From NCBI GenBank assembly GCA_028289365.1, contig JANQQM010000010.1:1-47629 (forward strand): a DNA stretch of 47,629 nucleotides. The letters run 5' to 3'. Below the pieces are notes generated by a model, which did no database searches, was not told the DNA's origin, and was given only the letters and a program-made list of their open reading frames with translations. The stretch comes from Salaquimonas sp. Lineage in GTDB: Bacteria > Pseudomonadota > Alphaproteobacteria > Rhizobiales > Rhizobiaceae. The position numbers were made by a program, and so were the translations under genes. Positions 1 through 14,393 of the stretch are shown in pieces. The stretch's first letter is position 1. Each line of letters begins with the position of its first letter.

Positions 1-231
1 CACGACACCGCCCGGTCTGGCTGCAGCGGATAGTGCCAGGGAATTGGCGATCGTACCGGTACCGACCAGAAATACCGAAACGTCGCAGTCGAACAATTCG
101 CCAAATTTCTCGGCGACCTGTTTGTCAAGGTCACTATTTGCATAAGCAGGCGTAAACCCGCTGGTCCGTTCAACAACATGGCGAGCAATTTCAGGGTGAA
201 CCCCCGCCCAGTTATCGCTGGCAAATATCAT
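1..231 (-). CDS. ltaE: Low-specificity threonine aldolase, N-terminal 77 residues (cut by window start)
   Basis: The reading frame runs off the left edge, so only the N-terminus is visible. It starts FASDNWAGVHPEI and contains a GTGTIANSLAL stretch. These are the N-terminal signature and cofactor-loop region of PLP-dependent threonine aldolases (beta-eliminating lyase fold), which cleave L-threonine or allo-threonine to glycine and acetaldehyde. Two ATGs are adjacent (232-234 and 229-231 on the minus strand). The GGAGG at 236-240 is one base from the first and four from the second, so I take the second. The gene diverges from gltB across a long intergenic region. The family call is good, but whether it is the L- or L-allo-type cannot be seen here. 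Confidence 0.8.
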   Translation of the reverse strand, partial: MIFASDNWAGVHPEIARHVVERTSGFTPAYANSDLDKQVAEKFGELFDCDVSVFLVGTGTIANSLALSAAARPGGVV

Positions 232-758
232 CATTCCTCCGGTAGAAACTGCTGAAATCGAGAAATTGTTCGAGCGGCATTTGTGATCGAATATGACCGC
301 TATCGCGCTTTTTTTCATTGCGTCTGCCTGCCGCAGGCAAACGGCAAAGATGCAGTGTTAGAGCAGGACAGAAATATTTTAAAGCGAATATGCAATTTTC
401 GGCATTTGCATAGAATCAAGTTTCGCTTGCCCTTCCCGCGGCTTTCTGGCATTTTCTGTGAAATTGGGACAACAGTCCTGTCCTATTTTGGTTCGATAAG
501 ATACATTTACGCAATTGTGGTTCTGCAATTAATTCCGTGCCGAACAAATTTGTTGGGAAGAAATGACATTCGGAACGATGCAGAACAAAGCAGAAATTCC
601 GGATAGTTAAATTCGGAAAACCCAGATGGTCCGGAATCTATATTCAGATTCTTCGAACAGGACCAAAACCACAATTTGCAGAATTGCTTGCTCCGATGTG
701 TTACAGCAGGCCGGTATCAAAATGCGCCTGCAAATATGTGGGTCATGGAGGATGGATG
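232..758. promoter_or_regulatory. Long divergent intergenic region (threonine aldolase / gltB)
   Basis: About 520 bases carry no convincing gene and are visibly more AT-rich than the flanking genes. An open frame of 107 codons at 283-606 has no ribosome site and no recognisable protein character, so I leave it out. Visible elements are a perfect 12-base palindrome AACAAATTTGTT at 543-554 and an inverted pair ATTCCGGA (596-603) / TCCGGAAT (630-637), with a related ATTCGGAA between them at 611-618. The region probably holds both divergent promoters and the nitrogen control of gltBD. No regulator can be named from the sequence. Confidence 0.5.
747..751 (+). promoter_or_regulatory. Ribosome binding site deciding the gltB start
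   Basis: GGAGG sits seven bases before ATG 759 and four before the in-frame ATG 756. An open frame extends upstream to 684, but no comparable site precedes it. This supports starting GltB at 759. Confidence 0.7.
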
Positions 759-5516
<4,758 letters not shown>

Positions 5517-5522
5517 AACTAG

Positions 5523-6941
5523 ATGGGTAAGGTAACCGGTTTTCTGGAGATTGATCGTCGCGAGCGCAAATATCGCTCGGCTTCCGATCGTGTGCGCAAT
5601 TACCGCGAATTCATGATCCCGCTTGGTGATGAAGGCACCCGCGACCAGGCAGCGCGCTGCATGGATTGCGGCATTCCCTATTGTCACAATGGCTGCCCGG
5701 TCAACAACCAGATTCCCGATTGGAATGATCTGGTCTACCAGGACAAGTGGGATGAAGCGGCAAGGAACCTGCACTCGACCAACAACTTCCCGGAATTCAC
5801 CGGGCGTATCTGCCCTGCCCCCTGTGAAGCATCCTGTACGTTGAACATCGAAGATACGCCCGTCACGATCAAGACGATTGAATGCGCGATCATCGACAAG
5901 GCCTGGGAAAACGGCATCGTTCACCCCGAACCGGCCCTGACCAATACCGGCAAGAAGGTCGCGATCGTTGGTTCCGGACCAGCTGGGCTTGCTGCCGCCC
6001 AACAACTCGCACGTGTCGGTCACCATGTTGAAGTGTTCGAGAAGCATGCAAAGCCGGGCGGATTGCTTCGCTACGGTATTCCCGATTTCAAGATGGAAAA
6101 GCACCTGATTGACCGTCGTATGGAACAGATGAGCGCAGAAGGTGTTGTGTTTACTTGCAATACCCACATCGGCGTCGATCGTGACATCAAGGAGATCGTC
6201 GATGAGTTCGACGCCGTTCTGCTTGCAGGCGGGTCCGAAACGCCTCGCGATCTTCCAATACCGGGCCGCGATTTGTCTGGAATACACTTTGCGATGGATT
6301 TCCTGCCACAACAAAATCGCCGCGTATCCGAAGAACCGCCAGTGGACAATCGGCCAATACTGGCATCTGGAAAACACGTCGTGGTCATCGGCGGAGGCGA
6401 TACCGGGTCGGACTGTATCGGAACCTCGATCAGACAGGGTTCTCTATCTGTAACCCAGCTGGAAATCATGCCAATGCCGCCGGAAAAGGAAAACAAGGCG
6501 CTTACCTGGCCGGATTGGCCACTCAAACTGCGCACGTCTTCCAGCCATCAGGAAGGCGCAGAGCGCGAATTTTCCGTATTGACGCAAAGCTTTTCGGGTG
6601 AGGCTGGCGCGGTAAAGGCCCTGAATTGCGTTCGCGTCGATGACAAGATGCAGCCCATGGCAGGCTCGGAATTTTCCCTGAAAGCGGACCTTGTTTTGTT
6701 GGCAATGGGTTTCATCAATCCCGTTCATGGCGGCATGCTGGAGACCCTTGAGACAAAGCTCGATGGTCGCGGCAATGTCGAGGCAAATGTGATGGATTAT
6801 CGGACGAGCGTCGATAAGGTCTACGCCGCCGGGGATATGCGCCGCGGCCAGTCGCTTGTCGTGTGGTGTATCCGTGAAGGCAGGCAGGCAGCAAGATCGA
6901 TTGATATTGACCTGATGGGTACGACGACGCTTCCACGCTAA
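5523..6941 (+). CDS. gltD: Glutamate synthase (NADPH) small subunit
   Basis: The 472-residue beta subunit oxidises NADPH on FAD and passes electrons through 4Fe-4S clusters to GltB. The N-terminal cluster domain has Cys46, Cys49, Cys54 and Cys58 ([13 protein letters not shown]) and Cys97, Cys101 and Cys105 (CPAPCEASC). [11 protein letters not shown] dinucleotide fold at about 150-159 binds FAD, and GGGDTGSDC begins the NADPH-binding fold. A late [14 protein letters not shown] motif completes the FAD site. It starts six bases after the gltB stop, with a GGAG inside the end of gltB, so the two are co-transcribed. No terminator is evident before the convergent DUF459 gene. Confidence 0.97.
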   Translation: MGKVTGFLEIDRRERKYRSASDRVRNYREFMIPLGDEGTRDQAARCMDCGIPYCHNGCPVNNQIPDWNDLVYQDKWDEAARNLHSTNNFPEFTGRICPAPCEASCTLNIEDTPVTIKTIECAIIDKAWENGIVHPEPALTNTGKKVAIVGSGPAGLAAAQQLARVGHHVEVFEKHAKPGGLLRYGIPDFKMEKHLIDRRMEQMSAEGVVFTCNTHIGVDRDIKEIVDEFDAVLLAGGSETPRDLPIPGRDLSGIHFAMDFLPQQNRRVSEEPPVDNRPILASGKHVVVIGGGDTGSDCIGTSIRQGSLSVTQLEIMPMPPEKENKALTWPDWPLKLRTSSSHQEGAEREFSVLTQSFSGEAGAVKALNCVRVDDKMQPMAGSEFSLKADLVLLAMGFINPVHGGMLETLETKLDGRGNVEANVMDYRTSVDKVYAAGDMRRGQSLVVWCIREGRQAARSIDIDLMGTTTLPR

Positions 6942-6965
6942 GCATTCAAATTGGTAATGGCAGGA

Positions 6966-8243
6966 CTATTGTGAACTGACAGCCGGTTCCGCATCTGGCA
7001 CCGCAGCTGATTTTTCTGGATTGGCCTCTTCCCCGGCAATATTTTCGCCATCAGCTTTCTGCACTTTTTCCGGGAGTCCCCACTGCGCATCTATGCGATC
7101 TTCCCAGGGTGCAAACGCCAAGCCCTTGGATACAAGATCGTAGCTGGTAGCACTTTCATCAGCTCCGGCCTTGGTAAAACCGACAGCTCCGTCAAGCCCG
7201 CCGGCACCCTCAGTAGCGGTATCATCCAGTGAAATTACCGCCGTCTTTCCGGACTTGGCAGGGTCATATTCCGGCGCCTTTAACAGATCCTGATTTAATG
7301 AACCCAATAAAGCGGCATTCACAGAGCTACTACCGATCCCGGTAAGCTTCCGGATTGCCTTCTCGGCATAAAAGGCGAGCTTGCGTTTACCTGCATTGGT
7401 CATGTTGATGCCGTCGGAGTTACGCAGGCGGACAATCTGACCGTTTATATCCGGCCCGGCACTGATAAACGCGCCCTCAGCATTGGTAAATCCGTCCCAG
7501 ATATCCACGAATTCTCCTCCCGCTGCCTCGACAGCGGTCCGGTAAATTTCGTTGAACACCAAATAGTCTGTGGTCATTCGCCCTGACCCGACCGGTGGCA
7601 AGCCCAGCCATATGAGGGGCAGGTCGCGATCCCGAACAGCTTTTACCAGCCGCTCGATCCGGTCTACATATTCCGTTTTCCATTCATCCGTCAGTTTGGC
7701 AATCCGTTTGCCGCTCATTCGGATTTGCTGGCGGTCATTCATGCCAACGGCAACCACGACCGCAACCGGGCTGAATTCCTCGATTAATTCCGGTGTTCGA
7801 ACCGGCCAATCCACGACATCATCGCGAACCATTCCCGATAACCCGGATGATTTGTCCAGGAAAACGACGTCAGGATTTTCGGAATAAGCCTGTTCAAGCC
7901 CCCAATTAAGGCCGTCAGCCAGGAAATCTCCGACGACAAGAACTGTCTTTGCGTTCTCCGATTTCTGTACAATCACCTTGGGCGCAGGTTGACGGGTAAT
8001 TCTTGCATTTGACGTACCGCCCCGCACAATAACCCTTCTGGTTTCAGTCCTTTTGCGCTGGATCCTTTGTTGGCGCTGCTTTCTCAACCCGCCGCCAAAC
8101 AACATATCAAGCAGGTTGGGCATTCTGCCGCGCTGGAAGTTTCTCTGCGCCTGGGCCTCGGTAACTCCGAATCCGGTAATCGGCTCCGGCACAAGCCAGA
8201 CCGCCAAAAGAAGCACTGCGGTCAAGCGGATAAAATGCTTCAC
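6966..8243 (-). CDS. Secreted SGNH-fold (DUF459) protein
   Basis: This 425-residue protein starts with GTG (GTGAAGCAT), with AGGA a few bases upstream. Residues 1-32 look like a signal peptide ending AEAQA or TEAQAQ. A basic low-complexity linker (about 50-90) leads to the SGNH-like domain at about 100-310, with block I as VVGDFLADG (105-107 is GDF, not GDS) and a GMND block near 167-170. The C-terminal 100 residues are acidic, Ala/Gly-rich and probably disordered. DUF459 proteins are periplasmic, and rhizobial members often carry Phe at the usual serine position. Hydrolase activity is therefore doubtful, and a cell-envelope role is an inference. It lies downstream of the lytic transglycosylase gene on the same strand. 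Confidence 0.8.
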   Translation of the reverse strand: MKHFIRLTAVLLLAVWLVPEPITGFGVTEAQAQRNFQRGRMPNLLDMLFGGGLRKQRQQRIQRKRTETRRVIVRGGTSNARITRQPAPKVIVQKSENAKTVLVVGDFLADGLNWGLEQAYSENPDVVFLDKSSGLSGMVRDDVVDWPVRTPELIEEFSPVAVVVAVGMNDRQQIRMSGKRIAKLTDEWKTEYVDRIERLVKAVRDRDLPLIWLGLPPVGSGRMTTDYLVFNEIYRTAVEAAGGEFVDIWDGFTNAEGAFISAGPDINGQIVRLRNSDGINMTNAGKRKLAFYAEKAIRKLTGIGSSSVNAALLGSLNQDLLKAPEYDPAKSGKTAVISLDDTATEGAGGLDGAVGFTKAGADESATSYDLVSKGLAFAPWEDRIDAQWGLPEKVQKADGENIAGEEANPEKSAAVPDAEPAVSSQ

Positions 8244-8318
8244 CTTGTTCCTGCTCCCTTCCTGAAACCACTGTTCAATCGACCGTGAAACGTCAACAGT
8301 CGCAGCTTATTTTACAAC

Positions 8319-9536
8319 CTATGCCTTGCGTAAGCTAGCCAAAAGCTTCTGTGACGGGCGACTGTCAGGCTTCAGGCCACTTGCCCGCTGCCAATTTTCG
8401 ATCGCTGCTCTCGAACCAGAGCCAATTGCGCCATCGATCTCCCCGTCATAATAACCCAGCCGCTTCAAGATTCTCTGGACTTCCATCCGGCCGGCTTCAT
8501 TAAGTGGAACATATCCGCGTGGCCAAGCTTTGGCAAACGGGCCATAACCCGCAATCCGGTCGGCAAGGTGACCAACGGCCAATGCGTAGGAATCAGCATT
8601 GTTGTAACGCTTGATCACGTAGAAATTTTTCAACATCAGGAATGCCGGGCCGTTCTTGCCGGAAAGCAGCTTGAGAACAGCCCTGTCACTGCCCCGCGGA
8701 AATCCGCTGCCATTTACTCGGCGAACGCCCATGGATTGCCATTTTGCAAGCGTTATTCCGTCCTTGCCGGCCAATTTGGTATTGAAACCCGGGGGAAGTT
8801 TGACCTCATATCCCCAGGTCTTGCCGGTTTGCCAGCCATGGCGCGCGAGATAATTGGCGGTCGAGGCAAGGGCATCGGGGACACTGGTCCAGATATCCTT
8901 TTTGCCATCATTGTTGTAATCGGCGGCATAGCCTTTCCAGCTCGAAGGCATGAATTGTGTATGCCCCATCGCACCGGCCCAAGATCCGTTCATTGCCGTA
9001 GATTTTATGTGGCCTGCCTGAACGATTTTCAGAGCGTTTATCAGTTCGCTGCGCCAGAATTTTTTCCTGCGCGGAGCTGCATAGGCAAGTGTTGCGAGCG
9101 CATGGATGACATTGTGATCACCCATTCTTTCGCCATAACGGGTCTCAATACCCCATACCGCCAAGACAACGTCGCGGTCGACACCAAATTTTCGTTCGAT
9201 TATGTCCAGTTCACTGGAATATTGAACCCGCATCGCCCTGCCATTGCGAACTTGCGCCTCTGAAACGGCTGAATCGAGATAATCCCAGATCTTGAGTTTG
9301 AATTCGGCCTGGGAGCCCAGTTTTTCAACGGTTTTGCTGTCCGGCGCCGTAAATGCCCTGAATACCTCGTCATAAACCCGCGGTGAAACACCCGATTTCA
9401 CGGCAACTGGGCGGAACTCCTTGATCCAGTTACGAAATCCGGTATCTGCTGAAACAGGAACTATCGTAGTGATGCTCAAGGCCAGGCAGATAATGGCAAC
9501 AAAAACAACATTCAGGCAGACAGAAAGGTAGCGCAT
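8319..9536 (-). CDS. Lytic murein transglycosylase with C-terminal peptidoglycan-binding domain (MltB/SLT_2 type)
   Basis: This 405-residue exported enzyme cleaves the MurNAc-GlcNAc bond of peptidoglycan, forming 1,6-anhydro ends. It has an N-terminal signal or anchor segment (residues 5-30, ending PVSA). The catalytic domain spans roughly 35-315, with the general acid Glu131 in WGIETRYG. AGAMGHTQFMPSSW and a calcium-loop-like DYNNDGKKDIW are typical of the GH103/MltB family. The C-terminal 60 residues (MEVQRILKRLGYYDGEIDG) form a PG_binding_1 domain. There is no lipobox cysteine, so this is a soluble periplasmic form. It is followed by the DUF459 gene, 75 bases downstream. Confidence 0.93.
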   Translation of the reverse strand: MRYLSVCLNVVFVAIICLALSITTIVPVSADTGFRNWIKEFRPVAVKSGVSPRVYDEVFRAFTAPDSKTVEKLGSQAEFKLKIWDYLDSAVSEAQVRNGRAMRVQYSSELDIIERKFGVDRDVVLAVWGIETRYGERMGDHNVIHALATLAYAAPRRKKFWRSELINALKIVQAGHIKSTAMNGSWAGAMGHTQFMPSSWKGYAADYNNDGKKDIWTSVPDALASTANYLARHGWQTGKTWGYEVKLPPGFNTKLAGKDGITLAKWQSMGVRRVNGSGFPRGSDRAVLKLLSGKNGPAFLMLKNFYVIKRYNNADSYALAVGHLADRIAGYGPFAKAWPRGYVPLNEAGRMEVQRILKRLGYYDGEIDGAIGSGSRAAIENWQRASGLKPDSRPSQKLLASLRKA

Positions 9537-9680
9537 CGATCAATCCAACTCGCAAATCTCTTGGGAGTACGCAAATTACGCCAAATCTCTCAACAATCGG
9601 TTTACCTTAACAACTTATGTCCCAAATATGGCAGGACTTGTGCCAATGCAATCCGCAGAAAGAATCCTGTTTACCGGTAA

Positions 9681-10676
9681 TTATGCGCTTTTGCGATTTG
9701 AAACGAGCCGGGATTCCCAATCGAGCGCGGTCTGAATGATGAAATCAAGATCATCATATTTGGGCATCCAGTCCACCCTGCTCTTGAGCCGGTGCGCGTT
9801 GGCGACCAGGGACGGAATATCTCCCGGTCTCCTCGGGCTTTCAATGACCCGGAAATTATTACCGGAAACGCGTTTGACCGTCTCAAGCACCTCCAGCACC
9901 GAATAACCACGGCTGTAGCCGCAATTGGCGGTGAATTTCAAACCGCCCTCGCGGAGGAACTCCAGGGCCTTTTGGTGGGCGGCCACCAGGTCCGACACAT
10001 GGATGAAATCCCGGACACAGCTGCCGTCCTCGGTGTCATAATCGGTGCCGAAAATCTGGAATGAAGGCCGTTTTCCAAGTGCCGCTTCACAGGCAACCTT
10101 GATCAGGTGGGTGGCTCCTGTTGTTGACTGACCAGTTCGCCCTTTCGGGTCAGCACCGGCAACATTGAAATATCGCAGCATGACATATCGGATATCATGC
10201 GCATTTGCTGCATCGCGCAGCATGATTTCCGTCATGAGCTTGGACGAGCCATAGGGCGACATCGGATTGAGAATGGCATCCTCGCGGATCGGGCCGGTGG
10301 TCGCCGGCTCGCCATAAACCGCGGCGGTGGACGAGAAGATAAACTGGTCAACACCCATCCGCGCGGCAGCGGCTATGAGATTACGCGATTTCGCGGTGTT
10401 GTTCTCATAGTATTTCAGCGGATCGGAAACAGATTCGGGAACCACGACGGAACCGGCAAAATGGATGATCGTATCCACCTTGCGCGCGCTGATGGTTTTT
10501 TCAACCAGCGCCATATCACCGGCGTCACCCTCAATAAACCTGACACCTTCCGGGATCGCCCATTTGAACCCGGTGGACAGATTATCAATGACCGTTACGG
10601 ATTCATTATGATCAAGCAGTTCCCAAACCATGTGGCTGCCGATATAACCGGCACCACCCGTTACCAACACACTCAT
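9681..10676 (-). CDS. galE: UDP-glucose 4-epimerase
   Basis: This 331-residue extended short-chain dehydrogenase interconverts UDP-glucose and UDP-galactose for envelope polysaccharide synthesis. The NAD-binding GGAGYIGSH motif is at residues 7-15. The catalytic Ser/Thr and Tyr-x3-Lys are in FSSTAAVYG and SPYGSSKLM, followed by RYFNVAGADP, a GalE hallmark. It starts at ATG 10676, with AGGAG seven bases upstream. It is divergent from galU with 145 bases between them, so both enzymes of UDP-hexose supply sit together. Confidence 0.95.
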   Translation of the reverse strand: MSVLVTGGAGYIGSHMVWELLDHNESVTVIDNLSTGFKWAIPEGVRFIEGDAGDMALVEKTISARKVDTIIHFAGSVVVPESVSDPLKYYENNTAKSRNLIAAAARMGVDQFIFSSTAAVYGEPATTGPIREDAILNPMSPYGSSKLMTEIMLRDAANAHDIRYVMLRYFNVAGADPKGRTGQSTTGATHLIKVACEAALGKRPSFQIFGTDYDTEDGSCVRDFIHVSDLVAAHQKALEFLREGGLKFTANCGYSRGYSVLEVLETVKRVSGNNFRVIESPRRPGDIPSLVANAHRLKSRVDWMPKYDDLDFIIQTALDWESRLVSNRKSA

Positions 10677-10821
10677 CGCCTACTCCTGATCTTTTACGGC
10701 ATTTTCGCCGTTGGTACGCGGACGCCGTACTTGACCGGAAAGTAACAATTAACGATTAGGATGAGATAAACAGATAGATCGCATTTTAACGGAATTTCAC
10801 GCGGATTGTTCAGGAGAAAAA

Positions 10822-11715
10822 ATGACCGATTACAAGCCTGTTCGCAAAGCAGTTTTCCCTGTGGCTGGACTGGGAACCCGGTTTTTGCCCGCAACGAAAT
10901 CCATACCGAAGGAAATGCTGACAATATTGGACAAGCCGGTCATCCAATATGCCGTCGACGAGGCTCGCAATGCCGGCATTGAACATTTTGTCTTTGTAAC
11001 CGGCCGCAACAAGGCGGTGATTGAAGATCATTTCGATATTCAGGTGGAACTGCAACAGACACTTGAGGAGCGCGGCAAGCAGGAAGCCCTGGACATACTG
11101 AGCGCAGCCCTCCCCGCACCCGGTCAAACGAGTTTCACACGTCAACAGGCACCACTGGGCCTGGGCCATGCCGTATGGTGCGCCCGGGAAATCGTCGGAG
11201 ATGAGCCATTTGCACTGCTTTTGCCTGACATGGTCATGCAGGATGAGCCCGGCTGCCTTACTTCCATGACCCGTCTCTACAAAAATACGGGTGGCAACAT
11301 CATCTCGACCGAGGAGATCGCCTGGGAGGAGACCCAAAATTACGGCATTGTCGAGCGCGGCGAAGATGTGAACGGTGGCTTCGAGGTCAAGGGAATGGTC
11401 GAAAAGCCGCCCAAAGGCACTGCACCCTCAAATCTCTACATTAATGGCCGTTACATTCTCCAACCGGAAATTTTTGATCTTCTCGGAAGTCAGAAAGCCG
11501 GTGCCGGTGGAGAAATTCAACTGACCGACGCAATGCTCAAACTGTCCGCAAGTCAGCCTTTCTATGGCTTTACGTTCCGCGGGAGAACCTTTGATTGCGG
11601 TTCGAAGGAAGGCTTTATCCGCGCAAATGTCGCCTATGCAATGTCAAACCCCGAATTTGCCGGATCATTGCGTTCCGAACTTCTGGAATTGATCAACTCG
11701 GCACCAGCCAAATAA
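10822..11715 (+). CDS. galU: UTP-glucose-1-phosphate uridylyltransferase
   Basis: This 297-residue nucleotidyltransferase makes UDP-glucose from glucose-1-phosphate and UTP. The N-terminus carries [22 protein letters not shown], the nucleotide-binding signature, then QYAVDEA and later LLPDMVMQ and VEKPP. The start is supported by AGGAG five bases before ATG 10822. Its TAA stop (11713-11715) abuts the stop of the convergent outer-membrane gene with no spacer, so any termination signal must lie inside that neighbour. Confidence 0.97.
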   Translation: MTDYKPVRKAVFPVAGLGTRFLPATKSIPKEMLTILDKPVIQYAVDEARNAGIEHFVFVTGRNKAVIEDHFDIQVELQQTLEERGKQEALDILSAALPAPGQTSFTRQQAPLGLGHAVWCAREIVGDEPFALLLPDMVMQDEPGCLTSMTRLYKNTGGNIISTEEIAWEETQNYGIVERGEDVNGGFEVKGMVEKPPKGTAPSNLYINGRYILQPEIFDLLGSQKAGAGGEIQLTDAMLKLSASQPFYGFTFRGRTFDCGSKEGFIRANVAYAMSNPEFAGSLRSELLELINSAPAK

Positions 11716-13248
11716 TCAAGGATGCAACGCGACGCCGAGACGGAACGAAGTGCCGTGCCAGGAGCGCGCTTCATCGGCAGCATTCAGTTCCTCATATTCA
11801 ACATTGGCAGTAGCTGAAAAATATCGGCTGAAGAAATATTCCAGCCCTGCACCGATCGACCAAAGATAGTCACTGCCCTGATCGTCGGGATATTGGTCGA
11901 TTTCAAGCGTGGCGAAGGCATTTGCCGCCAGATTGTCCCGGATTTGCCGAACCGCAACCAGCGCAAAGTCACGCTGGATTGCGCTTGATTCGCCAGAAGT
12001 GGTTGATCCGCCAAGCGACGTCGACGCCGAGAAACTTACATTGGTTCCCCGTTCCGGCGACCAGATCATGTTCGCAAATAGGCTGGCAGTATCCACATCG
12101 TCGAGCGTGGAACCATCATAGTCTTCCTGCAAATAGCCAATGGCGATGTCACCGGAAAGCTTTTCACCCAGATCAAATTCCACACCACCGCGCAGATCAA
12201 GAATATGGCTGGATCGTTCATCCCCGTTTCGGTCTACATCTTCGTCATATTGCCGCCTGCCTAACCCGGCAAAAACAAATGGCTTGAGCACTGGCGATGC
12301 GCCATAGGCAATACGGAGACTGCCCTCATAGATCGTATTGTTTCGATCCCGTTGCGACTCGCTGGAGCCATTGGATAGTTGGGCGTCATCATAGGTTTCG
12401 CGATCCGCAGAACCGCGTAGCCCGATATCAAAAATTCCGCCCGTGCGCTCCAGTTCCACGCTGCCATTCAGGCGGTGAACGCCAGGGCGCTCGGTCACGC
12501 TTGCATTGAGATCCCGCGATGAAGTTGATTCCGTCGTATACTGATAGCCACCCAGCACATTGACCGCAAAGCCGTCCAGCAGATCAAGCCGTAGAGCTCC
12601 CCTGACCGCACCATAGGGAATATCCTCTTCTTCCGAATCGAACGAATACCGGTAACTGCCCTCAACATCGATCCGGGCTTCGTGACGCGACCAGTCCGAC
12701 TGCAGGCTTGCATTGAGATCCGTTTGCGAAAACCCGCCGGGATTGCCACCTGCTGCGTAGGAAGAGTTCGTGGCATAGCCGATGGCCTGTTCCAGCCGGG
12801 TGAAAACCTGCCAGGTCCCTGCCCGGAAGCCTACGGGCAGAAAGGGTTGATCTTCCTCCGCTCGCTCTATTCCGGTCTGCTCGGCCTCCACCCGCAGATT
12901 TTGCCTTGCTCCCAAGGCGTCTTCTTCCTCAATCAGCGCTTCCTCTTCGGTAAGTGCCTGCGAAAACAAATCCTCATTCACGGTGGGCTGGCGGGTTACC
13001 CGCTGCACGGGCACAGGTACACGCTCTGGTTCATCAACCAGGATCACCGGGTCTGCCACATCTTGTGGGAATGCTTCTTCAATCGGTTGATCGAGATCGT
13101 CCTCTTCCACAGAAGTTCCAAAAAAGACATCTTCCTGTGGCTGAAGATATTGCGCACGGGCATGATTCGCGCCAAAACTCACGGCAATCATGGCCGAAAG
13201 GACCAACATTGCTCGTATAGAATTCCGGCGTTTGCACGCAAATCTCAT
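11716..13248 (-). CDS. Outer-membrane beta-barrel protein (putative porin, BBP2_2-like)
   Basis: From ATG 13248 the protein has 510 residues with a signal peptide (about 1-31, ending NHARA). A TTG in the same frame at 13341 would add 31 residues that do not look like a signal, so I reject it. Residues about 32-130 are acidic and Glu/Asp-rich, probably a periplasmic extension. After that come alternating polar/aromatic strands typical of a 14-18-strand barrel, for example WQVFTRLEQAIGYATN and the terminal FRLGVALHP. It ends in Pro rather than the usual aromatic. The putative barrel porin family common in rhizobia (BBP2_2) fits, and the location beside galU and kdsD suggests polysaccharide-related transport, which is inference. 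Confidence 0.75.
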   Translation of the reverse strand: MRFACKRRNSIRAMLVLSAMIAVSFGANHARAQYLQPQEDVFFGTSVEEDDLDQPIEEAFPQDVADPVILVDEPERVPVPVQRVTRQPTVNEDLFSQALTEEEALIEEEDALGARQNLRVEAEQTGIERAEEDQPFLPVGFRAGTWQVFTRLEQAIGYATNSSYAAGGNPGGFSQTDLNASLQSDWSRHEARIDVEGSYRYSFDSEEEDIPYGAVRGALRLDLLDGFAVNVLGGYQYTTESTSSRDLNASVTERPGVHRLNGSVELERTGGIFDIGLRGSADRETYDDAQLSNGSSESQRDRNNTIYEGSLRIAYGASPVLKPFVFAGLGRRQYDEDVDRNGDERSSHILDLRGGVEFDLGEKLSGDIAIGYLQEDYDGSTLDDVDTASLFANMIWSPERGTNVSFSASTSLGGSTTSGESSAIQRDFALVAVRQIRDNLAANAFATLEIDQYPDDQGSDYLWSIGAGLEYFFSRYFSATANVEYEELNAADEARSWHGTSFRLGVALHP

Positions 13249-13400
13249 TAAAATTGGTCCCAAGCAATTTCGATTTACTGACAATTGGTAAAAACTTATG
13301 GTTAATGGAGAGTTTCGAAATTGCGTCAGACTGCGTTGCAAGTGCCTAAAATTCGTGTATCAGGCAGATTAAATGTAATTTATCCCGGAAATTGCCCCTA

Positions 13401-14372
13401 ATGACACAGTCACCAGAGCTAATCTCGGCCAGAAATACAATCAAAACCGAATCTGAAGGCCTTCGTGCACTGGCCGAATCACTCGATAACGGGCTTGCTG
13501 AACCGTTTCGGGATGCAGTTTCAAGGCTTACCGCGATTACCGGGCGAGTAATTGTAACCGGTATAGGTAAAAGCGGACATATCGGGTCAAAGATCGCCGC
13601 GACATTTGCGTCTACCGGAACACCTGCTTTCTTCGTCCATCCCGCAGAGGCAAACCACGGCGATCTGGGCATGATCGCCCGCGATGATGCCGTCATTGCC
13701 ATGTCCTGGTCGGGAGAAGCCGCCGAACTCAAGGGTATCCTCGCCTATTCCCGTCGTTTCTCGATACCGTTGATTGCACTGACTGCAAATCTGGATTCCA
13801 CCCTTGCCCGTCAAAGCGACATCTGCCTGCAGCTTCCCCGATACGAAGAAGCATGCCCGCATAACCTTGCGCCGACGACGTCTTCGATCATGATGCTGGC
13901 GTTAGGCGATGCCCTCGCCATTGCATTATTGGAAGCGCGCGGCTTTTCGGCGACAGATTTCAAGACCTATCATCCGGGCGGTTCACTTGGCGCAAGTTTG
14001 ACGCTGATCCGCGAAGTCATGCACCGCGAGAAAGAAATTCCGCTGGTCGTCGCCGGTTCACCCATGGGAGACGCGGTTATCCGCATCTCCGAAAAGGGAT
14101 TTGGCTGTGTCGGCGTTGTTACCGAAAACGGTGAACTCGTCGGTGTGATTACTGATGGCGACTTACGCCGCAATATTCACCGCGACATGCTCTCGCTCAG
14201 TGTTGACGAGGTCATGACCCATTCCCCGCAAACCGTGGGACCTGACACATTAGCCAACAAGGCACTGGCAATTCTGAACGAATGCGCAATTACTTCCCTG
14301 CTGGTCACGGAAGGCAAAAAGCCGGTCGGCATCATCCATCTGCACGATCTGCTGAGAATTGGTGTTGCCTGA
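13401..14372 (+). CDS. kdsD: Arabinose-5-phosphate isomerase (KdsD/KpsF family)
   Basis: This enzyme converts ribulose-5-phosphate to arabinose-5-phosphate, the first step towards the lipopolysaccharide sugar Kdo. From ATG 13401 it has 323 residues. An in-frame TTG at 13392 has its GGAA only one base away and is less likely. The N-terminal SIS domain contains TGIGKSGHIGSKIA, HPAEANHGDLGM and WSGEAAELK. The family motif TYHPGGSLGASL is followed by a CBS pair (about 205-323, with GVVTENGELVGVITDGDL). It diverges from the barrel gene and converges on the nfeD gene. Its place near galE and galU fits envelope sugar metabolism. Confidence 0.93.
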   Translation: MTQSPELISARNTIKTESEGLRALAESLDNGLAEPFRDAVSRLTAITGRVIVTGIGKSGHIGSKIAATFASTGTPAFFVHPAEANHGDLGMIARDDAVIAMSWSGEAAELKGILAYSRRFSIPLIALTANLDSTLARQSDICLQLPRYEEACPHNLAPTTSSIMMLALGDALAIALLEARGFSATDFKTYHPGGSLGASLTLIREVMHREKEIPLVVAGSPMGDAVIRISEKGFGCVGVVTENGELVGVITDGDLRRNIHRDMLSLSVDEVMTHSPQTVGPDTLANKALAILNECAITSLLVTEGKKPVGIIHLHDLLRIGVA

Positions 14373-14393
14373 AGCCGCCTGGGTACCGAGGCG

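Noticed and set aside
283-606. Open frame of 107 codons upstream of gltB
   Set aside because: No ribosome site, Phe/Cys/Arg-rich and irregular composition, AT-rich DNA. It looks like chance.
684-758. N-terminal extension of GltB to the first in-frame ATG
   Set aside because: No ribosome site at 684, and a good GGAGG precedes the ATG at 759.
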